64,000 nucleotides of DNA from a bacterium (GTDB lineage: Bacteria > Zhuqueibacterota > Zhuqueibacteria > Oleimicrobiales > Geothermoviventaceae). Made by a program: the position numbers and the translations under genes. Within the stretch, counting starts at the first letter, position 1, and every line of letters starts with the position of its first letter. The stretch lies in contig JAPWUV010000006.1 of NCBI GenBank assembly GCA_028275345.1, positions 124,001-188,000 on the forward strand, read 5' to 3'. The notes beneath the pieces are model-generated. The model was not told the DNA's origin and ran no database searches. It was given only the letters and a program-made list of their open reading frames with translations. Shown in pieces: positions 35,162 to 44,372 of the stretch.

Positions 35162-36286
35162 ATGCGTGTCGAGGATCGCACACCTAAGGCAGAGCGAAGC
35201 GGGATCGTCGCCGAGGAGCTTCCCGTGGCGGATCTTTTGCGGGAATTCCGCCGGCGACCGTTCGAAGGATTCGACCGCCGCTTCGTCAGCATCCTGTTGA
35301 TCTCCTTCGTCGTGCATTTCTCGCTCGGCTTGTACTTCGCTCTTAACCCTCCGCCCCAGGAGTTCAGCCAAGAGGAAATCGAGAAGATCCAGAAGCGATA
35401 CGTGCGCTTGGTTCTAGAGCGGCAGTTCCCCCGAGCCGAGAAATACGCCGGCACTGGGGGCGGGGTGACGGCTCCCGAGGCGGCTCGTCCGCAGAAAGGC
35501 GCCGAAGGCGGAGAGGCCGCCCAGCCAGGAGCAGGGCGCGAGCGCGGCGGTGCGGCCACCGCCGAGGCGCGCGCAGAAGCACGAAGCCGCGCCGCCGCCG
35601 CAAGACAGGAGGGTAGGGCCCAGATCGTCCGCCAGGCCTCGGGGGCAGGGGTATTGGCCTTGCTCACCGCGAGTGGCGGATCCGGCACCGGCTCCGGGGA
35701 AGGCGTGCAGGATGTCCTCGGCGACGTAGGTTCCCTCGGCTCCGATCTCGACACGAAGCTCTCCGGGGTCAGCGGCCTCAAGACCGGCGGCGCTCCCGGC
35801 GGTGGATCCGGAGGCGGATCAGGATCCGGAACCGGGGGCCGGGGCATCCGGGGCGGCCGAGCCAGCGCCCTCACCAATATCGACGATCTCGTGAGCGGAC
35901 TCAGCGAAGCCGAGGCGGCTTCCCTCACCCGCAGTGGGGATCTCATCGTCTCCACGGCCTCTCCTGTCTCGGACAGTCACGGGAAGGCCGGCAGCCGCGA
36001 TCCTGACGCCGTCTCGGCCGTCGTCAACTCCCACAACGCAGCCATCCAGTATTGTTACCAGCGAGCGCTCCGCCGCAATCCGGATCTGAAAGGCAAACTG
36101 GTGGTACGCTTCACGATCACCCCGGAAGGCACGGTGAAGAACGTGGAAGTTGTGTCGTCCACCCTGAACGATCCCGATGTGATCGACTGCATCCTGAGCC
36201 GGATTCGACGCTGGGACGACTTCGGCGCTATCGACCCCTCTCTCGGCGACGCCACCTTCCGCCAGGTCTACGCCTTCGGCTACTGA
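35162..36286 (+). CDS. TonB-like protein with AgmX/PglI C-terminal domain
   Basis: A 374-residue protein that spans the periplasm. One transmembrane helix (about 43-62, ILLISFVVHFSLGLYFAL) is followed by a long low-complexity region rich in Ala, Glu, Arg and then Gly/Ser (about 95-225). The C-terminal domain of about 95 residues (AVVNSHNAAIQYCYQRALR, LVVRFTITPEGTVKNVEVV, ILSRIRRWDDF) is the AgmX/PglI-type, TonB_C-like fold. Proteins with it couple TolQR-type motors to envelope partners in Myxococcus gliding. It is the last gene of the operon, directly before a terminator. Confidence 0.92.
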   Translation: MRVEDRTPKAERSGIVAEELPVADLLREFRRRPFEGFDRRFVSILLISFVVHFSLGLYFALNPPPQEFSQEEIEKIQKRYVRLVLERQFPRAEKYAGTGGGVTAPEAARPQKGAEGGEAAQPGAGRERGGAATAEARAEARSRAAAARQEGRAQIVRQASGAGVLALLTASGGSGTGSGEGVQDVLGDVGSLGSDLDTKLSGVSGLKTGGAPGGGSGGGSGSGTGGRGIRGGRASALTNIDDLVSGLSEAEAASLTRSGDLIVSTASPVSDSHGKAGSRDPDAVSAVVNSHNAAIQYCYQRALRRNPDLKGKLVVRFTITPEGTVKNVEVVSSTLNDPDVIDCILSRIRRWDDFGAIDPSLGDATFRQVYAFGY

Positions 36287-36318
36287 GTTGACGCTGAGCG
36301 CATCGGCGTTCCCATGCT

Positions 36319-36347
36319 GGCGGCCCCTGGCCGCCTTTTCTGTTTCT
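36319..36347 (+). terminator. Intrinsic terminator of the TPR/TolQR/AgmX operon
   Basis: GGCGGCC-CCT-GGCCGCC (36319-36335) followed by a T-rich tail TTTTCTGTTTCT. It begins 32 bases after the stop of the AgmX-domain gene. Confidence 0.85.
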
Positions 36348-36413
36348 CACCTGCCCATCGGTGGCCCGGACGACCCCTCTTCCGGCTCGCCCCATGACCT
36401 TCCCAGTTAGCCA

Positions 36414-36442
36414 TTGCATTTTGCCGGTCGATTGGGTAAAAT
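36414..36442 (+). promoter_or_regulatory. Promoter of the paired secreted-protein operon
   Basis: TTGCAT (36414-36419), 17 bases, TAAAAT (36437-36442). Start near 36449, with a leader of about 43 bases to the ATG at 36492. It stands between the terminator of the previous operon and the first gene of the next. Confidence 0.55.
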
Positions 36443-36491
36443 GAACTGGCGCGGGCAAGAGGCTCCGCGCAACCCAAGCCGGGAGGGAAGG

Positions 36492-38744
36492 ATGCGAGTG
36501 CGAGACAGAGGGTGGAGGAGGGGTAGCCCGCTTGGAGCCTGTGTATTGGCCACTGCCCTTGCCCTCGGGCAGTCCCAGCGCGCCGAGGTCATTCATCCCA
36601 CGTTGCAGCGCGCGCTCGAACCGGTGATCATCTGGGGAAGCGCTCTCCCGGAGCTCTGCGGGATCCCGGTGCACTCGATCCGTGCCTTCCGCTACGATGC
36701 CGACTCTTGCCGTTGGCAGGCCATTCCTTTCCAAATCGATGAAGTCCGCAATGGCGACTACTTCCAGGCCGACGACGGTCTGCTCGATGCGGACGACGAG
36801 CTGGTGCTCTTTTCAGCGGACGTCGGCGCGCGGGTCCCGGACGGCTTCTGGCTCCCCGGCGAGGAGGTGAGGCGGTGGCCGCGGGTCGAAATCGAATTGG
36901 CCGACTCCCTCGACACCTCGCAGCGCGGCTGGGTCTACCTGTTTGTGAACCCGCCCGAGACGCTGCTGACTTCCGTCCCCAGCTACCTGGACTACGACCC
37001 GCGGACCGACCGCGTACGGGGCCGCTACTACCTCGTGGGCTACAATAGCCGAGGGATCTTGGCAGACATCCACATTACCAGGGCCGGCGGAGGAAGCGAC
37101 GTCGACCTTGTGGACCGGCAGAAACAGCGCGTCAAGGGGAACTACAAGGCCGGCCCCGTCACCTACAACTACAAGGCCAGCGAGGAGAACATCGAACGCC
37201 AAGGGGTGGACTTCCGCCTGGGACCAGTACGCCTGCTCCGCCGGCTCCGGGCCAAGCTCACCTACATGAACCTGGTCCAACTGGAGGTCAGCTTCACGAC
37301 CCGCTTTTACCCTCGGTCGTTCTACCTCAGCGGAAGCGGCAACATCAGCTCAGAGCTCGGCGTCTATCACATCCGGCAGTCGTTGGACCTGAACGCCAAC
37401 GCCGTTGGGATGCAGTTCCTGAGCGAACGGAACGACTCTATCCGCATCGATGGTTCTCGGGACAATGTGGACAAGGCGCTCTCCGCTCCGGGGCGCCACT
37501 GGCTCATGGCCACAGGTCCTCAGGGCACAATTCTCACGCTGGTCGAAGTGCCGCGAGCGGGCGATTATCAACTCCTGTACTACTGGGACGCGAGTTCTGG
37601 CACCGGGGACGGCACCGACGACACCGGAGATGGGCGCTCCTACGGGGATGCCGGCGTGTACCTCTACAGCAGCGGCGGGCGAGTCATCACAGGGCAGGCC
37701 TCCTTCGCCAGTTGGACCTACCTCCTTCCCGCCAACCAACCCCGTGAGACGGGCGAGCGACTCCTGAGCTGGTGGGAAAACCCGCTGAAGAAAAGGATCG
37801 AATTGCAATGGCCGGACACCATCCCGCCGGCGCCCGTCACCGATCTGGTGGCCCTGCCCGAAGGGTTGGGCGGCATCCGGCTCGAATGGACCGCCCCCGG
37901 GGACGACAGCGCGCGCGGCATTGCCGAACGTTACGAGATCCGCTACAGCCCATCCCCGCCGGAGTCGACATCTTCCGGCAGCCTGAACCTGGAGCCCTGG
38001 TTCGAAACCGCCACGCCGCTGCCCGATTCGTCCCGTCCGTCACCGGCCGGCACAAGGGAGATTCGCGTGTACGCCGGCCTTGAGCCAAGGACCCGCTACT
38101 TCTTCGCGCTGCGAGCCATCGACGAGGCCGGCCTGCGCGCGCCCGTCTCCAATGTGGCCGCGGTGCTCGTCGTGCCGGTGGAACTCTCGACTTTTCGAGC
38201 GCACTGCGCGGGAGACTCGGTGGTCCTATCGTGGGTCACCCAGTCGGAGACGAGCAATTGGGGATTCGCCATCGAGCGAACCGCAGAGGGTAGCAGCTGG
38301 CAGACCATCGGATTCGTGCGAGGCATCGGGACCTCCGATTCGCCGCGGAGCTACCGCTTCGTCGACCGACCAGCCACATCCGGCAGGTACGCGTACCGAC
38401 TTCGGCAGATCGATTACGACGGGAGCTTCGTCTACTCGTCCACCCTCTACGTGGACGTGAACCGGCCTCAGCGAGCGGGGATGACCGTAAACCCGAATCC
38501 TTTCAACGGACGGACCCTCATCCGCTTACAGCTTCCTGGAGCCACGGAGGCGAGGATTCGTATCCTCAACGTGCTGGGCCAGACCGTGAGGGAGGAAACC
38601 TTCTCGTCGTCCGGCGGTGGGATCTTCGAGATGCCGTGGGACGGTCGAGACGATCGGGGCAGAGAGCTCCCTTCGGGAACCTACATCGTGCGAGCCGAGA
38701 GCCCAGGACGCCAGTTTCTCGCGAAAGTGTTGCTGGTGCGATGA
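36492..38744 (+). CDS. Secreted protein with fibronectin III-like and sorting domains (paralogue A)
   Basis: A 750-residue exported protein. The ATG 36492 follows GGGAGGGAAGG and gives a signal peptide. Residues about 35-440 form a conserved domain shared with the next gene: IIWGSALPELCGIPV, IPFQIDEVRNGDYF, DDGLLDADDELVLFS, YHIRQSLDLNANAVGM, TDDTGDGRSYGDAGVYL. A fibronectin III-like domain (about 445-560), a second beta domain (VELSTFRAHCAGDSVVLSW, about 570-655) and a sorting domain (VNPNPFNGRTLIRL, LPSGTYIVRAE, AKVLLVR) follow. The large shared domain has no name I know. Its function is probably linked to the TonB receptor further down the operon. Confidence 0.85.
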   Translation: MRVRDRGWRRGSPLGACVLATALALGQSQRAEVIHPTLQRALEPVIIWGSALPELCGIPVHSIRAFRYDADSCRWQAIPFQIDEVRNGDYFQADDGLLDADDELVLFSADVGARVPDGFWLPGEEVRRWPRVEIELADSLDTSQRGWVYLFVNPPETLLTSVPSYLDYDPRTDRVRGRYYLVGYNSRGILADIHITRAGGGSDVDLVDRQKQRVKGNYKAGPVTYNYKASEENIERQGVDFRLGPVRLLRRLRAKLTYMNLVQLEVSFTTRFYPRSFYLSGSGNISSELGVYHIRQSLDLNANAVGMQFLSERNDSIRIDGSRDNVDKALSAPGRHWLMATGPQGTILTLVEVPRAGDYQLLYYWDASSGTGDGTDDTGDGRSYGDAGVYLYSSGGRVITGQASFASWTYLLPANQPRETGERLLSWWENPLKKRIELQWPDTIPPAPVTDLVALPEGLGGIRLEWTAPGDDSARGIAERYEIRYSPSPPESTSSGSLNLEPWFETATPLPDSSRPSPAGTREIRVYAGLEPRTRYFFALRAIDEAGLRAPVSNVAAVLVVPVELSTFRAHCAGDSVVLSWVTQSETSNWGFAIERTAEGSSWQTIGFVRGIGTSDSPRSYRFVDRPATSGRYAYRLRQIDYDGSFVYSSTLYVDVNRPQRAGMTVNPNPFNGRTLIRLQLPGATEARIRILNVLGQTVREETFSSSGGGIFEMPWDGRDDRGRELPSGTYIVRAESPGRQFLAKVLLVR

Positions 38745-40393
38745 GGAGTCGACCTGACTATCCCCTGCCCCTTGACGCAAGGGGAGGAGCGGGAGTAGCC
38801 CTCTCGGGCCCTGCCAAAGCCGTGTTCTGCGCGCTCGTGGGTCCCCTCACCCTATTGGTTTTCGGATCGGCAGCTGCCCAGGACAAATTCCCCAGCCGCC
38901 GCTACGAACCCGTAATCGTTTACGGAGGGTCCCTCTCGGTGCTGCAGGGCGTCCCGGTAGGAGAAGTGGGCGGGTACGCCTACGATGCTTCCTCGGGGCG
39001 ATGGCGGGCTATCCCCTTGCAGGTGGATGAGGTCGCCCCTGGCGAAGGGGCCTTCTTCTCCCCGGATGATGGCCTCCTCGACGGGGATCCGGAGCACCCG
39101 GATGAGGTAGTCTTCATGCTCCGCGACGCCGGCGACCAGGCGCCGAGGGAATCATGGCCGGCTGGAGCAGACCCGGACTGCGGCCGGATCGAGGTCGAAT
39201 TGCAAGACCCCGCCGGAGGCCGTGGCTTCGTCTACCTCTTCCGCATCCCGGGGGGATTCGTCTCGCCCACCCCGTATTCCCTACGGTACGATTCACTCGC
39301 CGACGAGGTCTCCACGCGCTTCTACCGCGTATCCTTCGGAAACAGTGCGGTCATCAAGGATCTGGCCATCCTCCCGGAAGGAGGGGGCAATGGCCACGAC
39401 CTGGTTGACACGCAGAAGATCCGGCTGAAGATGCGGATCCTTTACACGGCCTACGAGATTAACGAGTCGAACGACATTCAGGTGCGAACCGTGGAGGTCC
39501 GCGTAGGACCCGTCCGGATCCTTCGACGCACCACCTGTTCCATCCAGGCCCTGCAGATGACGTTCACCAGCACCTCGCGGCTGTATCCCTTCGCACTCGA
39601 GATGGGGACGGGTCGCCGAGATTTTCCGGCCTCTCTGAACATCTCGCTGATCCGGCAGTCGCTCGACCTCAATTGGAACGCTCAGGGGATGCGCTTCTTC
39701 AACGCTCGGAACTCCGGGATCGTCATTGATGGCACGCCCGACAATCCGGTTCGCACCCTCGATGTTCCCGGCCTGAACTGGGTGCTACTGACCGGCCCTC
39801 AGGGGAGCATCGTCAGCATTCTCGATGTGCCGAAACTGGGCGATCGCCAATCCCTGTACTACCACGATAATGCCTCCGGCGGCACAGACGACGGGACCAA
39901 GGACACAGGCGACGGAAAATCCTACGGGGACATCGGGGTCAAGCTGGAGAACAAGATATCCGGCGAGTACGACTTCTCGAGCACGCGGCTTTACCTTTTG
40001 CCGGCGAATCAGACACCGGCGGTGGCGGAGACTTTGCTTCAAAACCTGCTGTACCCCATCGAACGGCTTGTCCGCTCGCAACAGATCAGCCGTGTGAACC
40101 AGCCCGGGTCGACAGCGCCGCGGGACTATCAGGTGGTCACCGCTCACCCGAATCCGTTTGTCGAAGCGACGGAGATCGCCCTTTCCGCCCCCCTGGAGCG
40201 AGCGCGCTATGTTCAGATCTGGGACCTTTCGGCTCGCTGCGTCCGCCGGATCACACTGCCCCCGGGGGCGGCTCGGTTCACGTGGGACGGGAAAGACGAC
40301 TCTGGCCGGACCCTCCCGTCCGGCTTGTACATCCTCCGGGTCTACGGTCCGGAAGGACCCATCGGCAATCTGAAACTGCTTCGGGTCAGGTGA
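38741..40393 (+). CDS. Secreted protein with sorting domain (paralogue B)
   Basis: A 550-residue shorter paralogue of the preceding protein; the ATG overlaps its stop by 4 bases. The signal peptide (FCALVGPLTLLVFGSAAAQ) is followed by the same domain of about 420 residues: VIVYGGSLSVLQGVPV, IPLQVDEVAPGE, FFSPDDGLLDGD, LIRQSLDLNWNAQGM, TKDTGDGKSYGDIGVKL. It lacks the fibronectin-like modules and goes straight to the sorting domain (TAHPNPFVEATEIAL, LPSGLYILRVYG, LKLLRVR). Tandem paralogues with different linker modules suggest two surface subunits. Translation is coupled to both neighbours. Confidence 0.85.
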   Translation: MRSRPDYPLPLDARGGAGVALSGPAKAVFCALVGPLTLLVFGSAAAQDKFPSRRYEPVIVYGGSLSVLQGVPVGEVGGYAYDASSGRWRAIPLQVDEVAPGEGAFFSPDDGLLDGDPEHPDEVVFMLRDAGDQAPRESWPAGADPDCGRIEVELQDPAGGRGFVYLFRIPGGFVSPTPYSLRYDSLADEVSTRFYRVSFGNSAVIKDLAILPEGGGNGHDLVDTQKIRLKMRILYTAYEINESNDIQVRTVEVRVGPVRILRRTTCSIQALQMTFTSTSRLYPFALEMGTGRRDFPASLNISLIRQSLDLNWNAQGMRFFNARNSGIVIDGTPDNPVRTLDVPGLNWVLLTGPQGSIVSILDVPKLGDRQSLYYHDNASGGTDDGTKDTGDGKSYGDIGVKLENKISGEYDFSSTRLYLLPANQTPAVAETLLQNLLYPIERLVRSQQISRVNQPGSTAPRDYQVVTAHPNPFVEATEIALSAPLERARYVQIWDLSARCVRRITLPPGAARFTWDGKDDSGRTLPSGLYILRVYGPEGPIGNLKLLRVR

Positions 40394-41208
40394 TGCGGAA
40401 GAAAGCCATACAGGACCTGGCGACTCTGGCCTTGGGAACCGGGCTCTTGCTCTTCGCCTGCGAGGTCGATCACGGGCTGGGTCCGATCCGGAGCAAGATT
40501 CGGGGGCGGGTGATCTTCGTGGACAAGCTGCCCCCGAATACGGACCAAGTGCAGGTGGCGGTGGCGAAGACATTCCCCCCGAAGGCGCTGCTGGACCTGG
40601 GGCTCAGCGGACCCCTGCCTTTCTGGCAAGATACGGTGGAGTACGAGATCCTTTTGCCTCTCGGCCATTACGAAGCCGTTGGGGTTCTTTGGAAAGAGAA
40701 GGGTCGCACCTGGTCCATCTCCAGCATTCTCGGACTCTATACGCGTAGGAACAGCTTGCTTCCCCAGGCGATCGATCTCACAAGCGAGCATCCCGTCAAG
40801 GATAGCGTGGACATCTACGCCGATCCAGCCCTGATCATGCGGGGCGCATTTCTGGCCGGCCGCATCACGTACGTGGGCCAGTGGTTGCCCGATATCCAGA
40901 TCATCGTGCTGGCGGCCTTCCCGGTGATTCCGGAAGTGCAAGTCGATTACCTCACCGCGCGGGGGATGGATCTGACCCGTCCCGTGGGGGTGCAGTACGA
41001 CGATTTCCTCCTCGACGTGACACCAGATACTCTGAAATACATCGCCGTCTTCTCAATTTCCCAGGTGGCGGGGGAATTGAAGTTCCGCGAGCTCGGCGTG
41101 TACGAGGATCCCCTTCATCCGGGCGAGCCCGGCAAGGTCTACGTGGCCAAAGGGGATACCGCCCGGGGAATCAACATCAGGGTCGATTTCAGTAAGGTGC
41201 AGCCTTGA
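40393..41208 (+). CDS. Outer-membrane-type lipoprotein
   Basis: A 271-residue predicted lipoprotein: MRKKAIQDLATLALGTGLLL followed by the lipobox FAC with acylation Cys at about residue 23. The mature part is beta-rich and contains two similar beta-sandwich-like halves, IRSKIRGRVIFVDKLPPNTD and FLAGRITYVGQWLPDIQ. Each of these openings resembles transthyretin/carboxypeptidase-regulatory-like modules. The ATG shares one base with the previous stop. Next to a TonB receptor it is placed like a SusD-type or other accessory lipoprotein, although it does not resemble SusD itself. Confidence 0.8.
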   Translation: MRKKAIQDLATLALGTGLLLFACEVDHGLGPIRSKIRGRVIFVDKLPPNTDQVQVAVAKTFPPKALLDLGLSGPLPFWQDTVEYEILLPLGHYEAVGVLWKEKGRTWSISSILGLYTRRNSLLPQAIDLTSEHPVKDSVDIYADPALIMRGAFLAGRITYVGQWLPDIQIIVLAAFPVIPEVQVDYLTARGMDLTRPVGVQYDDFLLDVTPDTLKYIAVFSISQVAGELKFRELGVYEDPLHPGEPGKVYVAKGDTARGINIRVDFSKVQP

Positions 41209-43361
41209 AGTCGCCGCTCAGTCTGTGCGCACTGGCTCTGCTGATGTCGGCCGAAGTCACGGGAGCCGGCTCATCTTCTTCCGGAGTAGTGAAAGGAATA
41301 GTGGTGGACCGCCGCACGGGGGAGCCTCTACCGGGGGCCAACGTGCTCGTGCTGGGTACCCACTGGGGCGCCAGCTGCGATCTTCAAGGCGTCTTCCTCA
41401 TCCCGAAATTGCCTCCCGGCGAATACCAACTCCGCACCTCCATGATGGGCTACGCGCCCCAGGAGGTTCGGAACGTGGTGGTGCGCGGCGGAGAATCGAC
41501 GACGGTGCGCATCGAGCTCCAGCCCACCGTGGTGGAGGTCTCCCCGATCGTGGTCACTGCGAGCCGGTCTGCCGTGCCGGTGGAGGAAAGCCCGCACAGT
41601 GTGTCGGTACTCGCAGCCAGCGAGATCGTTTCCCGGGGTTCTTTGCGCATCGATCAGGCGTTGCAGAACGTCCCGGGGATCCACTTCGTGGGCAATCATG
41701 TGAACATCCGCGCCTGTTCCGGCTACAGCCGGGGCGCAGGCACGCGCGTGTTGTTCCTAGTAGACGGCGTCCCCACTCTGGCCGGCGACACCGGGGAGAT
41801 CAATTGGGACATCCTGCCGGTCCTGGACATCGAACGGGTGGAGGTGGTAAAGGGGGCAGCCTCGGCGGTGTACGGCTCGAACGCTCTGGGCGGGGTCATC
41901 CACGTGATCACCCGGCCCCCGTCGCACACCCCTCGGACGCTCGTGCGTGTAACCGCTGGCATCTACGACCGCCCGATCTACCCCGAGTGGCGCTGGACCG
42001 ATCGCGTCCTCTACTACGATCGCTACGACATCTCCCATTCCCGGTACATCGGCCCTGTCGGGGTCGACATCACGGTTGGGCGGCACGAAGGAACGGGCTA
42101 CCAGCAGAACGGGCACTTTCGCCGCTACAATGGCTCCATCAAGCTGCGCACGGGCTTCCCTTGGGGTGGATCCCTCGTGGCGTACGCCTCCTACGAGAAC
42201 GACAAGCGGGGTGAATTCATCCAGTGGCTCAATCAGAACCATCCGTTTGTGGTACCGGTGTCCGACCGGAAGATTCGGGCGAGGCTCAACGCCCTGAACA
42301 CCTACCTGCGCTATTCGCAGCCCGTCTCGCCTAGCTTGAGCTTCAGCGTCCGGGCCTCGCTGTTCCAGAGCCTCATGGGAAACCAGTACCGGCGTTCCGG
42401 CGATTTCAACCCCGCCTTCGGTCTGGGCGCGGAGCTCCAGGTGAACTGCCTGCCCCACCCTCGGCATGCCGTGACCGCTGGGGCAGAGTACAAACGGGAC
42501 ATCGGCCACAACAAGTACATCGGCCGACACCGGGGAGAACAGATCGGCCCCTATTTCCAGCACGAGTGGCGACCGACAGCCCGTTGGTCGCTGCTCTGGG
42601 GCGGTCGGTGGGATACCTACAGCCTCATTGGGGAGAAGTTCTCAGAAAACCACCTCAGTCCTCGACTGGGCGTCAGCTTCCGCCCTTCTCGCAGTACCGC
42701 CCTGCGTTTCAGCTACAGTAAAGGCTTTCGCGCGGCCTCCGTGACCGAGCGCTTCCTGCGGCTGGATTTCGCCGGGCTACACATCATCCCAAATCCGGCA
42801 TTGAAGAGCGAGGTTTCGGAGAACTTGGAAGCGGGGTTCCGACAGCAGATCACACATCAGTGGTACGTCGATATCGCTGCCTTCCGGAGCGACTACTGGA
42901 ACCTGATTGAAGCGGTACCGGATCCGTTTCTCACCGTCCAGTTCCAAAATGTCACCCGGGCGCGCATCCAGGGGGTGGACCTCGGCAGCGAGGCGAGCTG
43001 GTGGAAGGATCGGCTCGGACTGCGGATTGGGCTCACGATCCTGGATCACCAGGATCTGAAGTACCACCTCCCCCTGGCATATCGTCCCAGACGCCTGGCG
43101 ATCGTGAGCCCGTGGCTACGGGTGGGGGCTTTCGAGCTCAACGCCGACTACCGGTACGCGAGCCGGGTGGAAAGGGTCCAGCTCTTCCCGCTGGACCCTC
43201 GGGTCCCGATCAAGGTGCTGGATGTTCGGTTGCTCCTGCACCTCGGCCGCTTTACGCTTCAGCTGGCAGCGAACAACGCCTTGGCGTACTACTATACCTT
43301 CATCGAGCGAAACATGGGTGAGGTCCGCAACTTCTCCCTCACCCTTTTCGGAAACCTCTGA
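41205..43361 (+). CDS. TonB-dependent receptor
   Basis: A 718-residue outer-membrane receptor. TTG at 41205 overlaps the previous stop by 4 bases and gives a signal peptide (KSPLSLCALALLMSAEVTGAG). A CarboxypepD_reg-like module (about 27-105, GVVKGIVVDRRTGEPLPGANV) is followed by a plug (about 125-235, GSLRIDQALQNVPGIHFV, VEVVKGAASAVYGSNALGGVIHVI). The barrel runs to FSLTLFGNL. The ESPHSVSVL and RVEVVKGAASAVYGSNALGG blocks are of the classical TonB-box/plug type seen in cobalamin and siderophore receptors. The ligand is unknown; the co-transcribed sorted proteins and lipoprotein probably act on the same substrate. Confidence 0.93.
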   Translation: MKSPLSLCALALLMSAEVTGAGSSSSGVVKGIVVDRRTGEPLPGANVLVLGTHWGASCDLQGVFLIPKLPPGEYQLRTSMMGYAPQEVRNVVVRGGESTTVRIELQPTVVEVSPIVVTASRSAVPVEESPHSVSVLAASEIVSRGSLRIDQALQNVPGIHFVGNHVNIRACSGYSRGAGTRVLFLVDGVPTLAGDTGEINWDILPVLDIERVEVVKGAASAVYGSNALGGVIHVITRPPSHTPRTLVRVTAGIYDRPIYPEWRWTDRVLYYDRYDISHSRYIGPVGVDITVGRHEGTGYQQNGHFRRYNGSIKLRTGFPWGGSLVAYASYENDKRGEFIQWLNQNHPFVVPVSDRKIRARLNALNTYLRYSQPVSPSLSFSVRASLFQSLMGNQYRRSGDFNPAFGLGAELQVNCLPHPRHAVTAGAEYKRDIGHNKYIGRHRGEQIGPYFQHEWRPTARWSLLWGGRWDTYSLIGEKFSENHLSPRLGVSFRPSRSTALRFSYSKGFRAASVTERFLRLDFAGLHIIPNPALKSEVSENLEAGFRQQITHQWYVDIAAFRSDYWNLIEAVPDPFLTVQFQNVTRARIQGVDLGSEASWWKDRLGLRIGLTILDHQDLKYHLPLAYRPRRLAIVSPWLRVGAFELNADYRYASRVERVQLFPLDPRVPIKVLDVRLLLHLGRFTLQLAANNALAYYYTFIERNMGEVRNFSLTLFGNL

Positions 43362-43393
43362 CGGCTCCTGACCACGTCTCTTGCCCGGAAGCG

Positions 43394-44185
43394 ATGCGTC
43401 CCACGAGAGCACCCGGACGGAAAGGAAGCGCGGAATTCCGCAGGTCCGTCATCCTACCGCTCGCGCTCGTCGCCGCGGGGGTATGCACCTCTGCCATTGC
43501 CAAAGCGGAGGCGACAGGATTTCGTTTTCGCGTGCACTACCTGGGCATGAGTGCGGGGGAGCTCACGTTCACAGCACGCGATTCCCTTCTCCCACAGGGA
43601 GAGCGCGTGCGCGTGGTTCAGGTCGAAATGCGTACGGCGAGCCTTCCGTCAACCCTCTTCCTGATCGATAATACCTACCGGGCCATCTACTCCCCGGAAC
43701 GCCTTCAGCTCATCGCGATTCAGAAGAGGGTGCGGCAGCGGAACCTCGAAGGGGAGTGGCGGATCCGATACTCCGGCACCGAGGCCGTCCTGCGGCGCCT
43801 GGGGCAGCAGGCCGACTCCGCCCGCTGGTCCCCCGGCAGCGCATGCCTGGAGGTCATATGCTTGATGGATTTCCTGCTTCACCTCCGGCACCCGGACACC
43901 ACCTTCACCGTGCCCGTGGACGAAGAAGCCGCCCCGATGGAGGCGCAGGTGCGCATCTTTCGGGACCACGAGCGGAACTACGCCCTCGCCCTTTTCCGGC
44001 AAAGAGGGCCATCCTCCAGGAGATGGAGGACCGACCTCCTGACGAACCGTTTTTCCAAAACGGGGGCGCGACTGGAGATCTACTTCGACCCCCAACGTCC
44101 AAACGTACCAAAGACCGTCCGTTACAGCCTGGGCAGCTCCATGGCGACGGCCGAGCTGATTGAGCCGAAAGGAGCGCGAAGATGA
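43394..44185 (+). CDS. DUF3108-type exported protein
   Basis: A 263-residue protein. A basic N-terminus and hydrophobic segment (RRSVILPLALVAAGVCTSAIAKA) export it. The body matches the DUF3108 pattern: FRFRVHYLGMSAGELTF, a DNTYRAIYSPERLQLIAIQKR segment and a late GARLEIYFDPQRPNVPKTVRY. DUF3108 proteins are periplasmic beta-structures of unknown function, sometimes found near lipopolysaccharide or outer-membrane genes. It follows the TonB receptor by 32 bases, with GGAAG before the ATG, and probably belongs to the same operon. Confidence 0.82.
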   Translation: MRPTRAPGRKGSAEFRRSVILPLALVAAGVCTSAIAKAEATGFRFRVHYLGMSAGELTFTARDSLLPQGERVRVVQVEMRTASLPSTLFLIDNTYRAIYSPERLQLIAIQKRVRQRNLEGEWRIRYSGTEAVLRRLGQQADSARWSPGSACLEVICLMDFLLHLRHPDTTFTVPVDEEAAPMEAQVRIFRDHERNYALALFRQRGPSSRRWRTDLLTNRFSKTGARLEIYFDPQRPNVPKTVRYSLGSSMATAELIEPKGARR

Positions 44186-44372
44186 GAGGTACAGGTTGAA
44201 CCGCGAGAGGCGAGGGCCGCCGGACAAATGACCACGGGAATCCTCGACGCGCCCGTGGTGGTGAGGGCAAGAAACCCACTCCAGAGACCCGGTAAATCGC
44301 TGGAACGAAGGTTCGCGAACACGAACTCCCGACCGCTCCGGAACGCAACTGTCGAAGCCCTGAGGAGCCGAA

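Noticed and set aside
36492-36492. Longer start of the first sorted protein at 36414
   Set aside because: That start would overlap the -35 hexamer of the promoter; the ATG at 36492 has a strong ribosome site and an immediate signal peptide.
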